This document shows, piece after piece, positions 27,711 to 36,261 of a stretch of 64,000 nt of DNA. The position numbers and the translations under genes are program-made. The stretch's first letter is position 1; each line of letters starts with the position of its first letter. The stretch is from Chitinophagales bacterium (GTDB lineage: Bacteria > Bacteroidota > Bacteroidia > Chitinophagales > UBA2359), in assembly GCA_020628375.1 (NCBI GenBank), contig JAHDFD010000010.1, positions 37,659-101,658 of the forward strand. The letters are read 5' to 3'. Below the pieces are notes generated by a model that did not search any database, was not told the origin of the DNA, and saw only the letters and a program-made list of their open reading frames with translations.

Positions 27711-29540
27711 ATGAAAAAAGCTACGATCACAATTGTAATTATTTTAATGACACTAGCATTAGCAGGGTTAATTATATTACAAATGTATTGGATCAAACAA
27801 GCAGAAACATTAAACAGACAGCAGTTTCACTCAAGCGTTCATAGGGCAATGAAGAATGTTTCAGAACGACTTGAAAGGAGACAAGTACAAGATTACGTAC
27901 AAAAAGAAATAGCAATAAGTACCAAGTCTAATGGGAAAGATACTTCAAGATCTTTCTTTTCAGGCGTTGACCTGAAAGAAATTGATGCTAATCAAGCAAG
28001 GAAATTAAATCTGGGAAATCGAGGCGTTTTAGTTGTAGAATCTATTAAGCCGGGTAGTGTTGCCTGGAATGCCGGTATCAGAGAAAAAGATGTGATTACA
28101 GATATAACAGAATCCTTCACAAGTAGCAAGAATGTATATATCCCCAATGCTTCAATAAATGGATTTAATTTGGTAAATCAAAAGCCAATGAAGCAGCTTC
28201 GGGTTGGTGATTGTTTTGAAGAAGGTTTAAGATTATTACAAGACGACTTGAGAAAAGCACATACCCCATTTTTTACAGTAGTTTCAGATAAAAATTTGGT
28301 AAATGTAAAAACAGATTTAGGCAGTATTGGATCATACACTCAAGGCTTGTATCAGGCGTTTTTCAATGACTCGTTGATGCAATCTTATTTCGATTGTGAT
28401 AATGAACGCATCGAAAGTGCTTTTCAATCAAAAAGAAAGCATTTCGTTAATACGCAATCTTTAGTATCGAGTTTGGTTGTTAAAATGATGGCTAGTAACG
28501 AGTCGGTATTTGAAAAAATATGTAAACTCGATCTAGAAGAAATTATTGATGATGAATTTAAAAATGTAGGTATCAAAGAAAGACCCGAATGGTGTGTGTT
28601 GGATAATAAAGGAAGATTGGTCGCGAATAGTGTTGATTATAATATTAATCGTAAAATAGATTTTCAGGTACCAATTTTTCAGGACAACCTTTTTCATGGA
28701 CAAAGTGCATTATCGCTTTATTTCCCTAAACAAAAAGCTGGTTTTAAATTGGTATCCGGAACATCCTTAGCTGGTTTCTTGTTCATACTGACAATCATAG
28801 GTTGTTTCTACTATACAGTTACCTTATTAATTAGTCAGAAGAAGGTATCTGAATTAAAAACAGATTTTATTAATAATATGACACACGAGCTGAAAACCCC
28901 TGTTTCTACTATAAAGTTAGCAACAGATATGATGCTCGACAAGTCAGTTCCCAAAACGGAAGGTAAAGTTGCCAGGTTCATGGGAATTATTAGAGAAGAG
29001 AATAACAGACTTGGAAATCAGATTGAAAAAGTACTTCAGATCGCTAAAATTGAAAAAGGAGAAGAAAAGCTCAATTTAGAAGAAATGAACGTAAATGATC
29101 TATTAGGAGAAATACTGGAAAGATCGATCATAAGAATCGAAAATCAGAATGGTGAGCTGATAAAACAGTTAAAAGCAAACAACGATATGATATCGGCAGA
29201 TAAGGTACATGTTACAAATATGTTGTCGAATTTATTAGATAATGCAATAAAATATTCTCCGACAAATCCAATAATTGAGGTAACTACACGCAATGAAAAG
29301 GGAGGAATTGTCGTTTCGTTTAAAGACAATGGTATTGGGATGACCAAAGAAGTCCAGAAAAGGATATTTGAAAAGTTCTACAGAGAGCCAACCGGAAACC
29401 TGCATAATGTTAAAGGATTTGGATTGGGTCTCAGTTACGTAAAATATATTATTGAAGCTCATGGAGGTTGGATCAATGTATTCAGCAAGAAAAATAAAGG
29501 AAGTAAGTTTGAACTATTTTTTCCTCAAACTTTAGCCTGA
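27711..29540 (+). CDS. membrane sensor histidine kinase with extracytoplasmic PDZ-like segment
   Basis: 609 residues. Membrane segments at about 5-27 and 345-375 bracket an extracytoplasmic region. Inside it, residues about 85-136 (NRGVLVVESIKPGSVAWNAGI REKDVI pattern) look like a PDZ domain peptide-binding core, which is unusual in a kinase. The cytoplasmic part has the HisKA dimerisation helix with the phospho-acceptor His392 in MTHELKTP, the N box NLLDNAIKYS, G1 DNGIGM and G2 GFGLGLSY. A response regulator gene follows after 61 nt, so the two form a two-component system resembling RprX/RprY of Bacteroides in domain type. The PDZ segment could sense misfolded or C-terminal peptides in the periplasm (inference). 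Confidence 0.9.
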   Translation: MKKATITIVIILMTLALAGLIILQMYWIKQAETLNRQQFHSSVHRAMKNVSERLERRQVQDYVQKEIAISTKSNGKDTSRSFFSGVDLKEIDANQARKLNLGNRGVLVVESIKPGSVAWNAGIREKDVITDITESFTSSKNVYIPNASINGFNLVNQKPMKQLRVGDCFEEGLRLLQDDLRKAHTPFFTVVSDKNLVNVKTDLGSIGSYTQGLYQAFFNDSLMQSYFDCDNERIESAFQSKRKHFVNTQSLVSSLVVKMMASNESVFEKICKLDLEEIIDDEFKNVGIKERPEWCVLDNKGRLVANSVDYNINRKIDFQVPIFQDNLFHGQSALSLYFPKQKAGFKLVSGTSLAGFLFILTIIGCFYYTVTLLISQKKVSELKTDFINNMTHELKTPVSTIKLATDMMLDKSVPKTEGKVARFMGIIREENNRLGNQIEKVLQIAKIEKGEEKLNLEEMNVNDLLGEILERSIIRIENQNGELIKQLKANNDMISADKVHVTNMLSNLLDNAIKYSPTNPIIEVTTRNEKGGIVVSFKDNGIGMTKEVQKRIFEKFYREPTGNLHNVKGFGLGLSYVKYIIEAHGGWINVFSKKNKGSKFELFFPQTLA

Positions 29541-29601
29541 TTCAAACCTTTGAGAATATTTAGAATCAAAACATTTATATCTATAACCAAGCTAATTCAA
29601 T

Positions 29602-30309
29602 ATGGTAAAAACTAGAATAATTTTAGCAGAAGATGATCCTAATTTAGGTATGCTATTAGAGGAGTACCTGAATTTAAAAGGCTATCAAGTGGATAAGTTT
29701 AACAACGGTCAGGATGCCTGGGAAGCCTTTAAGAAAGACAAAGATGCTTATGATATAGGAATCTTTGATGTGATGATGCCATTAATGGATGGCTTTACGC
29801 TCGCTAAAAATGTCAAACGCGATAAAAGTAATTTTCCAATTATTTTCTTAACAGCAAAATCATTGCAGGAAGATATTATTCAAGGCTTTAAAATTGGTGC
29901 TGATGACTACCTTACCAAGCCTTTTAGTATGGAAGAATTACAACTTAGAATCGATGCTGTTTTAAGAAGGGTACAGTCTAACCCGATTAAAACCGGACAA
30001 AACATTTTTGAAGTTGGAAAATTTACTTTCGATAGTAAATTACAACAACTGAAATCAGATAATGGTGTTCAGCAATTAACAACTAAAGAATCTCAATTAT
30101 TGAGAATGTTATGTGAACGCATGAACGATATTCTTGAAAGAAGTGATGCTTTAAATGCAATTTGGGACGAGGATAATTACTTTACAGCAAGAAGTATGGA
30201 TGTTTATATAACCAAGCTGCGTAAGTACCTTAAAGATGATGAAACGCTTCAGATCAAGAATATTCATGGAAAAGGTTACCGTTTATTGACTGCTGTTGAA
30301 GAGATTTAA
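29602..30309 (+). CDS. OmpR/PhoB-type response regulator
   Basis: 235 residues. The receiver domain (1-120) has the acidic pair D11/D12, the phospho-acceptor D56 in IFDVMMPLMDG, and the conserved Lys in DDYLTKPF. The C-terminal half is a winged-helix DNA-binding domain (LTTKESQLLRML ... RSMDVYITKLRKYL ... IHGKGYRLL). It is the partner of the kinase encoded directly upstream and resembles RprY. It is not PorX, which has a PglZ-type output domain. A terminator follows. Confidence 0.93.
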   Translation: MVKTRIILAEDDPNLGMLLEEYLNLKGYQVDKFNNGQDAWEAFKKDKDAYDIGIFDVMMPLMDGFTLAKNVKRDKSNFPIIFLTAKSLQEDIIQGFKIGADDYLTKPFSMEELQLRIDAVLRRVQSNPIKTGQNIFEVGKFTFDSKLQQLKSDNGVQQLTTKESQLLRMLCERMNDILERSDALNAIWDEDNYFTARSMDVYITKLRKYLKDDETLQIKNIHGKGYRLLTAVEEI

Positions 30310-30337
30310 AATAGCTGAAAATAATTAAAGGTTTATT

Positions 30338-30370
30338 AGAGCTACACTTATCGTGTGGCTCTTTTTTTTT
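30338..30370 (+). terminator. rho-independent terminator of the two-component operon
   Basis: AGAGCTACAC / GTGTGGCTCT stem (one G-T pair) with a 5-nt loop, followed by nine or more T. Confidence 0.88.
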
Positions 30371-30476
30371 GAAAAAATATGCTGTCAGGGCTAAGTTCAA
30401 TTCATTAAAACCAACGACAGCGTTTCAAACCATAGTTTTTATTAAAGCTATACTTAACAGGTGTAAGGTATTGTAC

Positions 30477-30484
30477 TAAATTTG
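30477..30484 (+). promoter_or_regulatory. putative -7 promoter box of era
   Basis: TAAATTTG fits the Bacteroidota -7 consensus TAnnTTTG. It ends only 6 nt before the era ATG, so the transcript would be leaderless or nearly so. I see no convincing -33 TTG element. The box sits inside TGTACTAAATTTGTACA, a dyad. Confidence 0.4.
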
Positions 30485-30490
30485 TACAGT

Positions 30491-31390
30491 ATGGACAACG
30501 AACAAAAGAAACATAAAGCCGGATTTGTCAATATAATTGGTCATCCTAATGTTGGTAAATCAACTTTAATGAATGCACTGGTTGGTGAAAAATTGGCAAT
30601 TACTACATCTAAAGCACAAACTACCCGTCATCGTATTATGGGTATCGTTAATGAAGATGATTATCAGATAGTATATTCTGATACTCCGGGAATAATCGAA
30701 GAGCCTGCCTACAAATTGCAAGAATCTATGATGGATTTTGTAAGAACCAGTTTGAGAGATGCAGATATTCTTTTGATCGTTACTGAATTCGGAGAAAAAG
30801 ATATTAGTGCTTACTGGAGTAAGATCAAAGATATTGATCTGCCAAAAGTACTTGTTATCAATAAAATAGACCAATCTAAAGGAAATGAAGATATCGTTAA
30901 TAAAATCCAATATTGGAAAGATCAGGGCGTAGAGGTCGATGCTTTTATTCCAGTTTCAGCCACTGAAAATTTTAACCTCGATTCTCTCTTTAATTTTATA
31001 CTTCAACACTTACCGGAACATCCACCATATTTCGATAAAGAAATGTTAACCGATAGAGCAATGCGCTTCTTTGTTACTGAAATTATCCGTGAAAAAATAT
31101 TAATGAACTACAAGCAGGAAATTCCTTATTCTGTAGAAGTAGATGTAGATATTTTTGAAGAACATGATGACATTGATAAAATCTTAGCGATCATTTACTG
31201 TAATAGAGCATCTCAAAAGCCAATTCTGATTGGTAAAGGCGGTAAAATGATGAAGAAAGTTGGAACGGAAGCGCGGCTGGATATAGAAGCATTCACAGGA
31301 AAGAAATGCTATCTTGAACTACTTGTTAAAGTACGTGAAAATTGGAGAACCAATGATAACTTATTGAAAAAATTCGGTTATAAATCATAG
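30491..31390 (+). CDS. era: GTPase Era
   Basis: 299 residues from ATG 30491; a TTG three codons upstream (30482) is less likely. The GTPase domain shows G1 GHPNVGKS, switch TTRH, G3 DTPG, G4 NKID and G5 SAT. The C-terminal KH domain carries the GKGGKMMKKVG loop that binds the 3' end of 16S rRNA. Era acts in maturation of the 30S subunit. It is followed by cmk after a 211-bp gap with its own promoter-like box, so the two may be separately transcribed. Confidence 0.96.
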   Translation: MDNEQKKHKAGFVNIIGHPNVGKSTLMNALVGEKLAITTSKAQTTRHRIMGIVNEDDYQIVYSDTPGIIEEPAYKLQESMMDFVRTSLRDADILLIVTEFGEKDISAYWSKIKDIDLPKVLVINKIDQSKGNEDIVNKIQYWKDQGVEVDAFIPVSATENFNLDSLFNFILQHLPEHPPYFDKEMLTDRAMRFFVTEIIREKILMNYKQEIPYSVEVDVDIFEEHDDIDKILAIIYCNRASQKPILIGKGGKMMKKVGTEARLDIEAFTGKKCYLELLVKVRENWRTNDNLLKKFGYKS

Positions 31391-31586
31391 CAACTTCTAT
31401 TTGTAAGAATACTTTTAAAAATTACTTTTAGAAATGCGGCAAGTCAATGATATCTATCAGGAAATAAACTTGTATTTCATTTTATATAGGGCTGAACAAT
31501 TAAAAAAGACTTAAAAAATACCTTTTATTAAATTTCTTTAACGTGGAATAGTCTTTATGTTAAAACACATTTTAACATTTAAAAGT

Positions 31587-31594
31587 TAAATTTG
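31587..31594 (+). promoter_or_regulatory. putative -7 promoter box of cmk
   Basis: TAAATTTG, identical to the box in front of era, ends 7 nt before the cmk ATG. The near-identical spacing in two neighbouring genes supports a real promoter that gives a leaderless mRNA. No clear -33 element is visible. The rest of the 31391-31586 gap is AT-rich with nothing else recognised. Confidence 0.42.
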
Positions 31595-31601
31595 CACTTG
31601 A

Positions 31602-32294
31602 ATGAAGAAAATTATTATAGCTATTGATGGTTACTCCTCTTGTGGTAAAAGCACACTTGCTAAAGACTTAGCTAAAGAGCTTGGGTATTTGTATATCGAC
31701 TCAGGGGCAATGTATAGGGCAGTTACCTTACACATGCTTAGGAAAAAGATCGATCTGTCCGACAAACAAGCTATCATTAATGAACTTCCTAATGTTAAAA
31801 TACATTTCGAACCAAAAGAAGAAGGAGGCATTATTACTCACTTGAATGGTCAGGATGTTGAAGATATTATTCGTTCTCCACAAGTTGCGAGTTTTGCTTC
31901 AGAAATAAGTACGATAAAAGAGGTTAGAGCCTTTTTAGTGGTACAACAAAGAGCATTAGGTGCCAATAAAGGTATTGTGATGGATGGACGAGATATAGGA
32001 ACAGTTGTCTTTAAAGATGCTGAACTCAAAATTTTCCTGACTGCTGATGTAGAAACCAGAGCTAAAAGAAGATTGGCTGAGTTAACAGCTAAGAATATTG
32101 ACGCTGATCTAGAAGAGGTGATTAAAAACCTTCAGGAAAGAGATACCAGAGATACACAACGAGAAGAGTCGCCTTTATATAGAGCAGATGATGCCAAATT
32201 GATCGATAATTCCCTACTTTCAAGAGAGAATCAAAAACAATTGATCATGAATTTGGTTAAAGGTATGTTGAGTGAAGCAACTGAAGAAGCTTAA
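31602..32294 (+). CDS. cmk: cytidylate kinase
   Basis: 230 residues, the usual size for bacterial CMP kinase. The P-loop is GYSSCGKST at residues 9-17, followed by the CMP-binding IDSGAMYRAVT and MDGRDIGTVVF motifs and the RRLAEL lid region. It phosphorylates CMP and dCMP to the diphosphates. ispH starts 9 nt after its stop and rsmD follows, so this is a housekeeping operon. Confidence 0.95.
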   Translation: MKKIIIAIDGYSSCGKSTLAKDLAKELGYLYIDSGAMYRAVTLHMLRKKIDLSDKQAIINELPNVKIHFEPKEEGGIITHLNGQDVEDIIRSPQVASFASEISTIKEVRAFLVVQQRALGANKGIVMDGRDIGTVVFKDAELKIFLTADVETRAKRRLAELTAKNIDADLEEVIKNLQERDTRDTQREESPLYRADDAKLIDNSLLSRENQKQLIMNLVKGMLSEATEEA

Positions 32295-32303
32295 AATTCT
32301 ACA

Positions 32304-33530
32304 ATGAGAACTTTTGAAGTCCCACAATTTTATCGTAGTCCTATAATTACCAAGATAAAGAATACCCGTAAATTACATGATGCCCGTAAAAAAGATTTTT
32401 CACCTACTTGCCTCGATTTTGGTAGTGTGAAATTTTGGTTAGCGAGACATTTTGGTTTCTGTTATGGTGTTGAAAATGCCATAGAAATGGCGTACAAGGC
32501 AATCGAAAATTATCCTGATAGACAAATTTACTTTTTGAGTGAAATGATCCATAATCCACATGTGAATCAGGATTTACAGGAGAATGGAATCAAATTCATT
32601 ATGAATACTTATGGAGAAGAATTGATCGATTGGTCTGAAATAAGCAAAGAAGATGTTGTTTTGATCCCTGCCTTCGGAACAACAATAGAAATGAAGGAAA
32701 AGCTCGATGAAATTGGCTTATTGGTAAAAGAATATGATACAACCTGCCCGTTTGTTGCCAAAGTTTGGAATCGTTCAGAAAAAATAGCTAAACAAGGCTT
32801 TTCTTTGGTGGTACACGGAAAACCAAAACACGAGGAAACAAGAGCAACATTTTCCCATGCAAAAGCTAATGCTCCTACAATCGTGATTAAAAATATTGAA
32901 GAGGCAAAACTGCTGGGTGAGCTTATGCTGAATGAGGATGAAGAAAGTTTATTGAAAAAATTCAAAGGAAGGTTTTCAGATGGCTTTAAGTTAAAAGATC
33001 TGGATAAACTAGGAGTTGTTAATCAAACGACCATGCTTGCATCCGAAACTCAGGAAATTGCAAGCTATCTTAAAGGAATTCTTGAAGAAAAATTCGATAG
33101 TAAAAATATAAGAGATCACTTCGCAGATACAAGAGATACTTTGTGTTATGCTACCAACGATAATCAACAATCGACTTATGCTTTGCTGAATGAAGCTAAT
33201 GCGGATATGGCAATCGTGGTTGGTGGTTATAACAGTTCTAACACAACTCATTTGCTTGAATTATGCGAACAGAAAGTACCGAGCTATTTTATTTCTTCTG
33301 AAAAGAAAATTATTTCTGAAAATGAAATAACTCACTTCGATATTCACGAACAAAAAGAAAGAGTAAGTAATAATTATCTTCCTGAAAAAGAAGTCGTTAA
33401 TATCATATTGACAAGTGGAGCTTCTTGCCCTGATTCTATGGTGGAAGCAGTGATGAATAAGGTGCTGACTTTCTTTGACAATGTAAAAGAAACAGATAAA
33501 GTATTAAAAGCTGCATTAGCTGATTATTGA
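32304..33530 (+). CDS. ispH: 4-hydroxy-3-methylbut-2-enyl diphosphate reductase
   Basis: 408 residues, the long form found in Bacteroidota and cyanobacteria, with an N-terminal extension of about 45 residues. The [4Fe-4S] cluster cysteines are in GFCYGVENA, DTTCPFVAKVW and SGASCPDSMVEAV; VVHGKPKHEETRAT and VVGGYNSSNTTHL are family signatures. It performs the last step of the MEP isoprenoid pathway, giving IPP and DMAPP. Located 9 nt after cmk and 20 nt before rsmD. Confidence 0.96.
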   Translation: MRTFEVPQFYRSPIITKIKNTRKLHDARKKDFSPTCLDFGSVKFWLARHFGFCYGVENAIEMAYKAIENYPDRQIYFLSEMIHNPHVNQDLQENGIKFIMNTYGEELIDWSEISKEDVVLIPAFGTTIEMKEKLDEIGLLVKEYDTTCPFVAKVWNRSEKIAKQGFSLVVHGKPKHEETRATFSHAKANAPTIVIKNIEEAKLLGELMLNEDEESLLKKFKGRFSDGFKLKDLDKLGVVNQTTMLASETQEIASYLKGILEEKFDSKNIRDHFADTRDTLCYATNDNQQSTYALLNEANADMAIVVGGYNSSNTTHLLELCEQKVPSYFISSEKKIISENEITHFDIHEQKERVSNNYLPEKEVVNIILTSGASCPDSMVEAVMNKVLTFFDNVKETDKVLKAALADY

Positions 33531-33550
33531 ATTAAATTTGATAACTGAAT

Positions 33551-34099
33551 ATGAGAATAATATCTGGAAAACATAAAGGTATCAGGTTTACGCCACCGAA
33601 AAAAACACCTGCCCGCCCAACTACTGATATTGCAAAAGAGGGGCTGTTCAATATATTAAATAACTACTTTTATTTTGATGAACTAAAGTATTTGGATCTA
33701 TTCGGAGGAACTGGAAGTATTAGTTATGAAATGGCATCAAGAGGATGTGAGGATATAACACTTGTTGAAATCGATAGGAAAAATATAGAGTTTATTAAAA
33801 GAACATCGAAAGAATTGGATTTACCAATAAAGGCACTTAAAGAAGATGTTTTCAAATTTATGAAAAATTGTGATGAACAATTCGATCTCATTTTTGCCGG
33901 ACCTCCATATCCTTTGAAAACGCTACCAACTATACCCGATAAAGTATTTGAACACGATTTACTGACAGAAGGTGGTTATCTGATAATGGAACATAATCCT
34001 AATCATGATTTTAAAAACCATCCTTTTTATGAAGAGGAAAGAAATTACGGGAGTACTATTTTTGCTTTCTTTAGAAAACCCAAAGCAGATGAAAATTAA
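33551..34099 (+). CDS. rsmD: 16S rRNA (guanine-N2)-methyltransferase RsmD, with altered catalytic motif
   Basis: 182 residues. The start MRIISGKHKGIRF and the PARPTTDIAKEGLFNIL region are diagnostic for RsmD. The SAM-binding motif is LDLFGGTGSISYEMASRG, with the acidic VEID strand following. The catalytic motif normally written DPPY reads GPPY here (FAGPPYPL). In this superfamily the first residue (N, D or S) contacts the target amino group, so Gly is unexpected. The rest of the protein is well conserved, so it may still be active or bind RNA only. It is the last gene of the cmk operon. Confidence 0.92.
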   Translation: MRIISGKHKGIRFTPPKKTPARPTTDIAKEGLFNILNNYFYFDELKYLDLFGGTGSISYEMASRGCEDITLVEIDRKNIEFIKRTSKELDLPIKALKEDVFKFMKNCDEQFDLIFAGPPYPLKTLPTIPDKVFEHDLLTEGGYLIMEHNPNHDFKNHPFYEEERNYGSTIFAFFRKPKADEN

Positions 34100-34213
34100 C
34101 GGTTAGTTTGTTTTTTAATAAAGTAAACGAATTGTTAAAATTTTTATATTTTCTAAACCATCACATTAACATCATGGTCTGAACAAGCATTATTTAACGC
34201 TAAAATTTGAACC

Positions 34214-35104
34214 ATGAAAAATTTATTTTTTGTAATTGTAAGTTGTATCATCGCTTTGCAATTCACTTTTGCTTCCCCTCATTATAGCGCTTCTAAAGAC
34301 AGAAATTTCTGTAATTCTTCATTAGAGTTAAGAGTCCCGAATCATGGTTCGTTTAAGGTTAAAGTAGATGGAAATGTATATGATGATCTTAGAAACGGAG
34401 CAATAATCAGAGATATTCCTGCTGGAAAAAGATATGTTAAAGTAGTTCAATTTCGTTCGAGGAACCACCATCATCGTCCTAAAAAGCATGTCTTGTTTGA
34501 AGGTTATGTGATCTTTAATGAATGTCAGGAAATAACCGCATTAGTAACACCTAATAACAGTTTAGTAATAAAAGATATTATTAACAGAAGACCAGATGAA
34601 GTTTGTAATGCCTTTAATGTAATTAGTATTCCGCCAAACGAATATGTTGCGCATCAGATTGATCCTTATTATTATGGAAATGATACTTTTAATCCTAATG
34701 GAACATGTGGAAATGAGGTATATGTTAATCCACCACAACCAAACAATCAATTTTGTGGAGCATGTAATAGTTATGGCTGTTCCGGATCTTGTAATGTAAA
34801 TATGAATGTTGGACCTCAAGCAATGCCTGAAGGTGCATTTATAAATTTTTTACAGGCTTTAAATGATCGTTCTTTCGATTCACAAAGAATAAATGTTGCT
34901 GAATTAGGTATCAGTCAGAATTACTTTACTTCACAACAAGTGAGAAGAATTATGGAGGCATTTACCTTTGATAATAAGCGATTGGATGTTGCTAAAATGG
35001 CGTATCATAAAGTCGTTGATCCTCAGAATTATACCATAGTTTTTGATTTGTTTACATTCGATAATAATGTGAATAAACTTATTGAATATATGCAGAATTC
35101 TTGA
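34214..35104 (+). CDS. secreted DUF4476-domain protein
   Basis: 296 residues with a signal peptide (MKNLFFVIVSCIIALQFTFAS). Residues 30-120 form a beta-rich region (LELRVPNHGSFKVKVDGNVY ... IPAGKRYVKVVQF) of the kind that often precedes DUF4476 in Bacteroidota. A linker with Cys and Asn/Gly (FCGACNSYGCSGSC) follows. The last ~95 residues (FINFLQALNDRSFDSQRINV ... FTFDNKRLDVAKMAYHKVVD) match the DUF4476 pattern. The function of this domain is unknown. No sorting domain; probably periplasmic. Confidence 0.82.
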   Translation: MKNLFFVIVSCIIALQFTFASPHYSASKDRNFCNSSLELRVPNHGSFKVKVDGNVYDDLRNGAIIRDIPAGKRYVKVVQFRSRNHHHRPKKHVLFEGYVIFNECQEITALVTPNNSLVIKDIINRRPDEVCNAFNVISIPPNEYVAHQIDPYYYGNDTFNPNGTCGNEVYVNPPQPNNQFCGACNSYGCSGSCNVNMNVGPQAMPEGAFINFLQALNDRSFDSQRINVAELGISQNYFTSQQVRRIMEAFTFDNKRLDVAKMAYHKVVDPQNYTIVFDLFTFDNNVNKLIEYMQNS

Positions 35105-35109
35105 GTCAA

Positions 35110-35288
35110 TAATACAATTTTAACTTTAATATATCGTACATTTATGAGAGCGTGAGCTACTATCAAATTAAGCCCAATATACGAGTCATGCCCCGAAAAA
35201 TAGGGAGGTGTCTATATTTCGACTTCATTACATTACGCTCAATATGACACGAAAATTTGTACGTCTTTTAATATTTAAATTTGTATAA
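35110..35288 (-). repeat. dispersed repeat family 1, copy B (inverted)
   Basis: Reverse complement of copy A with only a few differences over about 179 bp, including the TTATACAAATTTAAATATTAA flank and the TTAAAGTTAAAATTGTATTA flank on the other side. It starts 6 bp after the stop of the DUF4476 gene. Copies A and B are closer to each other than to copy C. Confidence 0.87.
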
Positions 35289-35295
35289 TAACATT

Positions 35296-35459
35296 CTTAA
35301 GAGTATGTTTAAAAATTATTTTGAATTGAAAATCAATAGTTTATGGTTCTGAATAAGAAAAATTGTATGCGTTTTAGCGAGCTAAATAAATGCGATTTTT
35401 CAACATCAGGTTCACGAAATATTGGTTTTCAATTGATAGAAATTTAAACTTATTCTAAG
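35296..35459. repeat. long imperfect hairpin element next to repeat copy B
   Basis: The ends (CTTAAGAGTATGTTTAAA and TTTAAACTTATTCTAAG) are imperfect inverted repeats, and inside them GAATTGAAAATCAATA pairs with TATTGGTTTTCAATT. A third inner pair (AAAAATTGTATGCG / ATGCGATTTTT) lies around the centre. The whole 164-bp stretch could fold into one long stem. There is no coding frame. A short hairpin with the same left end (AAGAGTATGTTTA) occurs at 63676-63709. Confidence 0.6.
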
Positions 35460-35497
35460 CCCTATACCTAAAATCCCTGAAGGTATGGGGCTTTTTT
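35457..35497 (+). terminator. rho-independent terminator
   Basis: AAGCCCTATACCT pairs with AGGTATGGGGCTT (one G-T pair) around an 11-nt loop, then six T. It is the only clear terminator between the DUF4476 gene and the MerR-like gene. Confidence 0.75.
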
Positions 35498-35636
35498 GTC
35501 CTTAAATTAACGATACTTTAGACAAAAAGCATTTAGATTTACGTTTTTGTCAGGAAATTGGGCTTCTACACCTTTACATTCTAAACAATTTAATCCGAAA
35601 GGTTTTATCTTTATTATATAAAACTACACTTGAGTT

Positions 35637-35987
35637 ATGCCTTATAAAGAAAAGGAAATCAAGAAGTTATACTATTCAATTGGTGAGGTATCCAAAATGC
35701 TGGATATCAAGCCTTCCACTATACGCCATTGGGAAAAGCAGTTCAAACAGATAAAACCACGTAAGAACAGAAAGGGTGATCGCATGTTCACCGATAAAGA
35801 TATATACCATTTAAAAGTGGTGCAGAAGCTTGTAAATGATGACAAACAAAGTCTCTCTGAAGCAGACTCACATATTCAAGACCATAAAGAGGATATCAAT
35901 AATACCTTTGAAGCCATCAAACGCTTAGAACAAATCCGCTTTGAGATGTTGAAATTAAAAGAACAAATACAACGTCAGAAAAAATAG
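35637..35987 (+). CDS. MerR-family transcriptional regulator
   Basis: 116 residues. The N-terminal winged helix (YYSIGEVSKMLDIKPSTIRHWEKQF ... RKNRKGDRMFTDKDIYHL split over residues 10-60) is typical of MerR proteins. The rest is a charged coiled-coil-like helix (about 75-116) for dimerisation. There is no effector-binding domain and no metal-binding Cys, so the signal, if any, is unknown. Many Bacteroidota carry one such short MerR protein. It stands alone between two repeat elements. Confidence 0.9.
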   Translation: MPYKEKEIKKLYYSIGEVSKMLDIKPSTIRHWEKQFKQIKPRKNRKGDRMFTDKDIYHLKVVQKLVNDDKQSLSEADSHIQDHKEDINNTFEAIKRLEQIRFEMLKLKEQIQRQKK

Positions 35988-36140
35988 TAAAGACGCAGTG
36001 CGACCAGGTCTTTATCATTAGATTTATTGATTTTGTTATCAATTTTTTTTCCAATCTATTTTGCAGAAAAAGATATTAGACGATCGATAGTAGACTGCCT
36101 AAATATGGCTTCTAATAAGCTTTTGAAATATTCCAACTCT

Positions 36141-36213
36141 ATTGTCTAATTGTAATGGGCAATCAACTGAATTTCTTTAAAGTATCCACAAGTTAGTTGC
36201 CCATTACATCTAA
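36141..36213 (-). repeat. dispersed repeat family 2, short copy
   Basis: A 73-bp element bounded by the perfect 12-bp inverted repeat TGTAATGGGCAA (36151-36162) / TTGCCCATTACA (36197-36208). Its interior (CTTGTGGATACTTTAAAGAA, read on the minus strand) is identical to part of the element at 61147-61285. No open frame; MITE-like or REP-like in form. The gap 35988-36261 holds nothing else I recognise. Confidence 0.78.
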
Positions 36214-36261
36214 TTTCTAATGTCTTTTTAAATCACTAAAAAGTAAATATCGCCAATTTAT

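Noticed and set aside
29602..30309. Response regulator as PorX, the T9SS regulator
   Set aside because: The output domain is an OmpR-type winged helix, not the PglZ-type domain of PorX.
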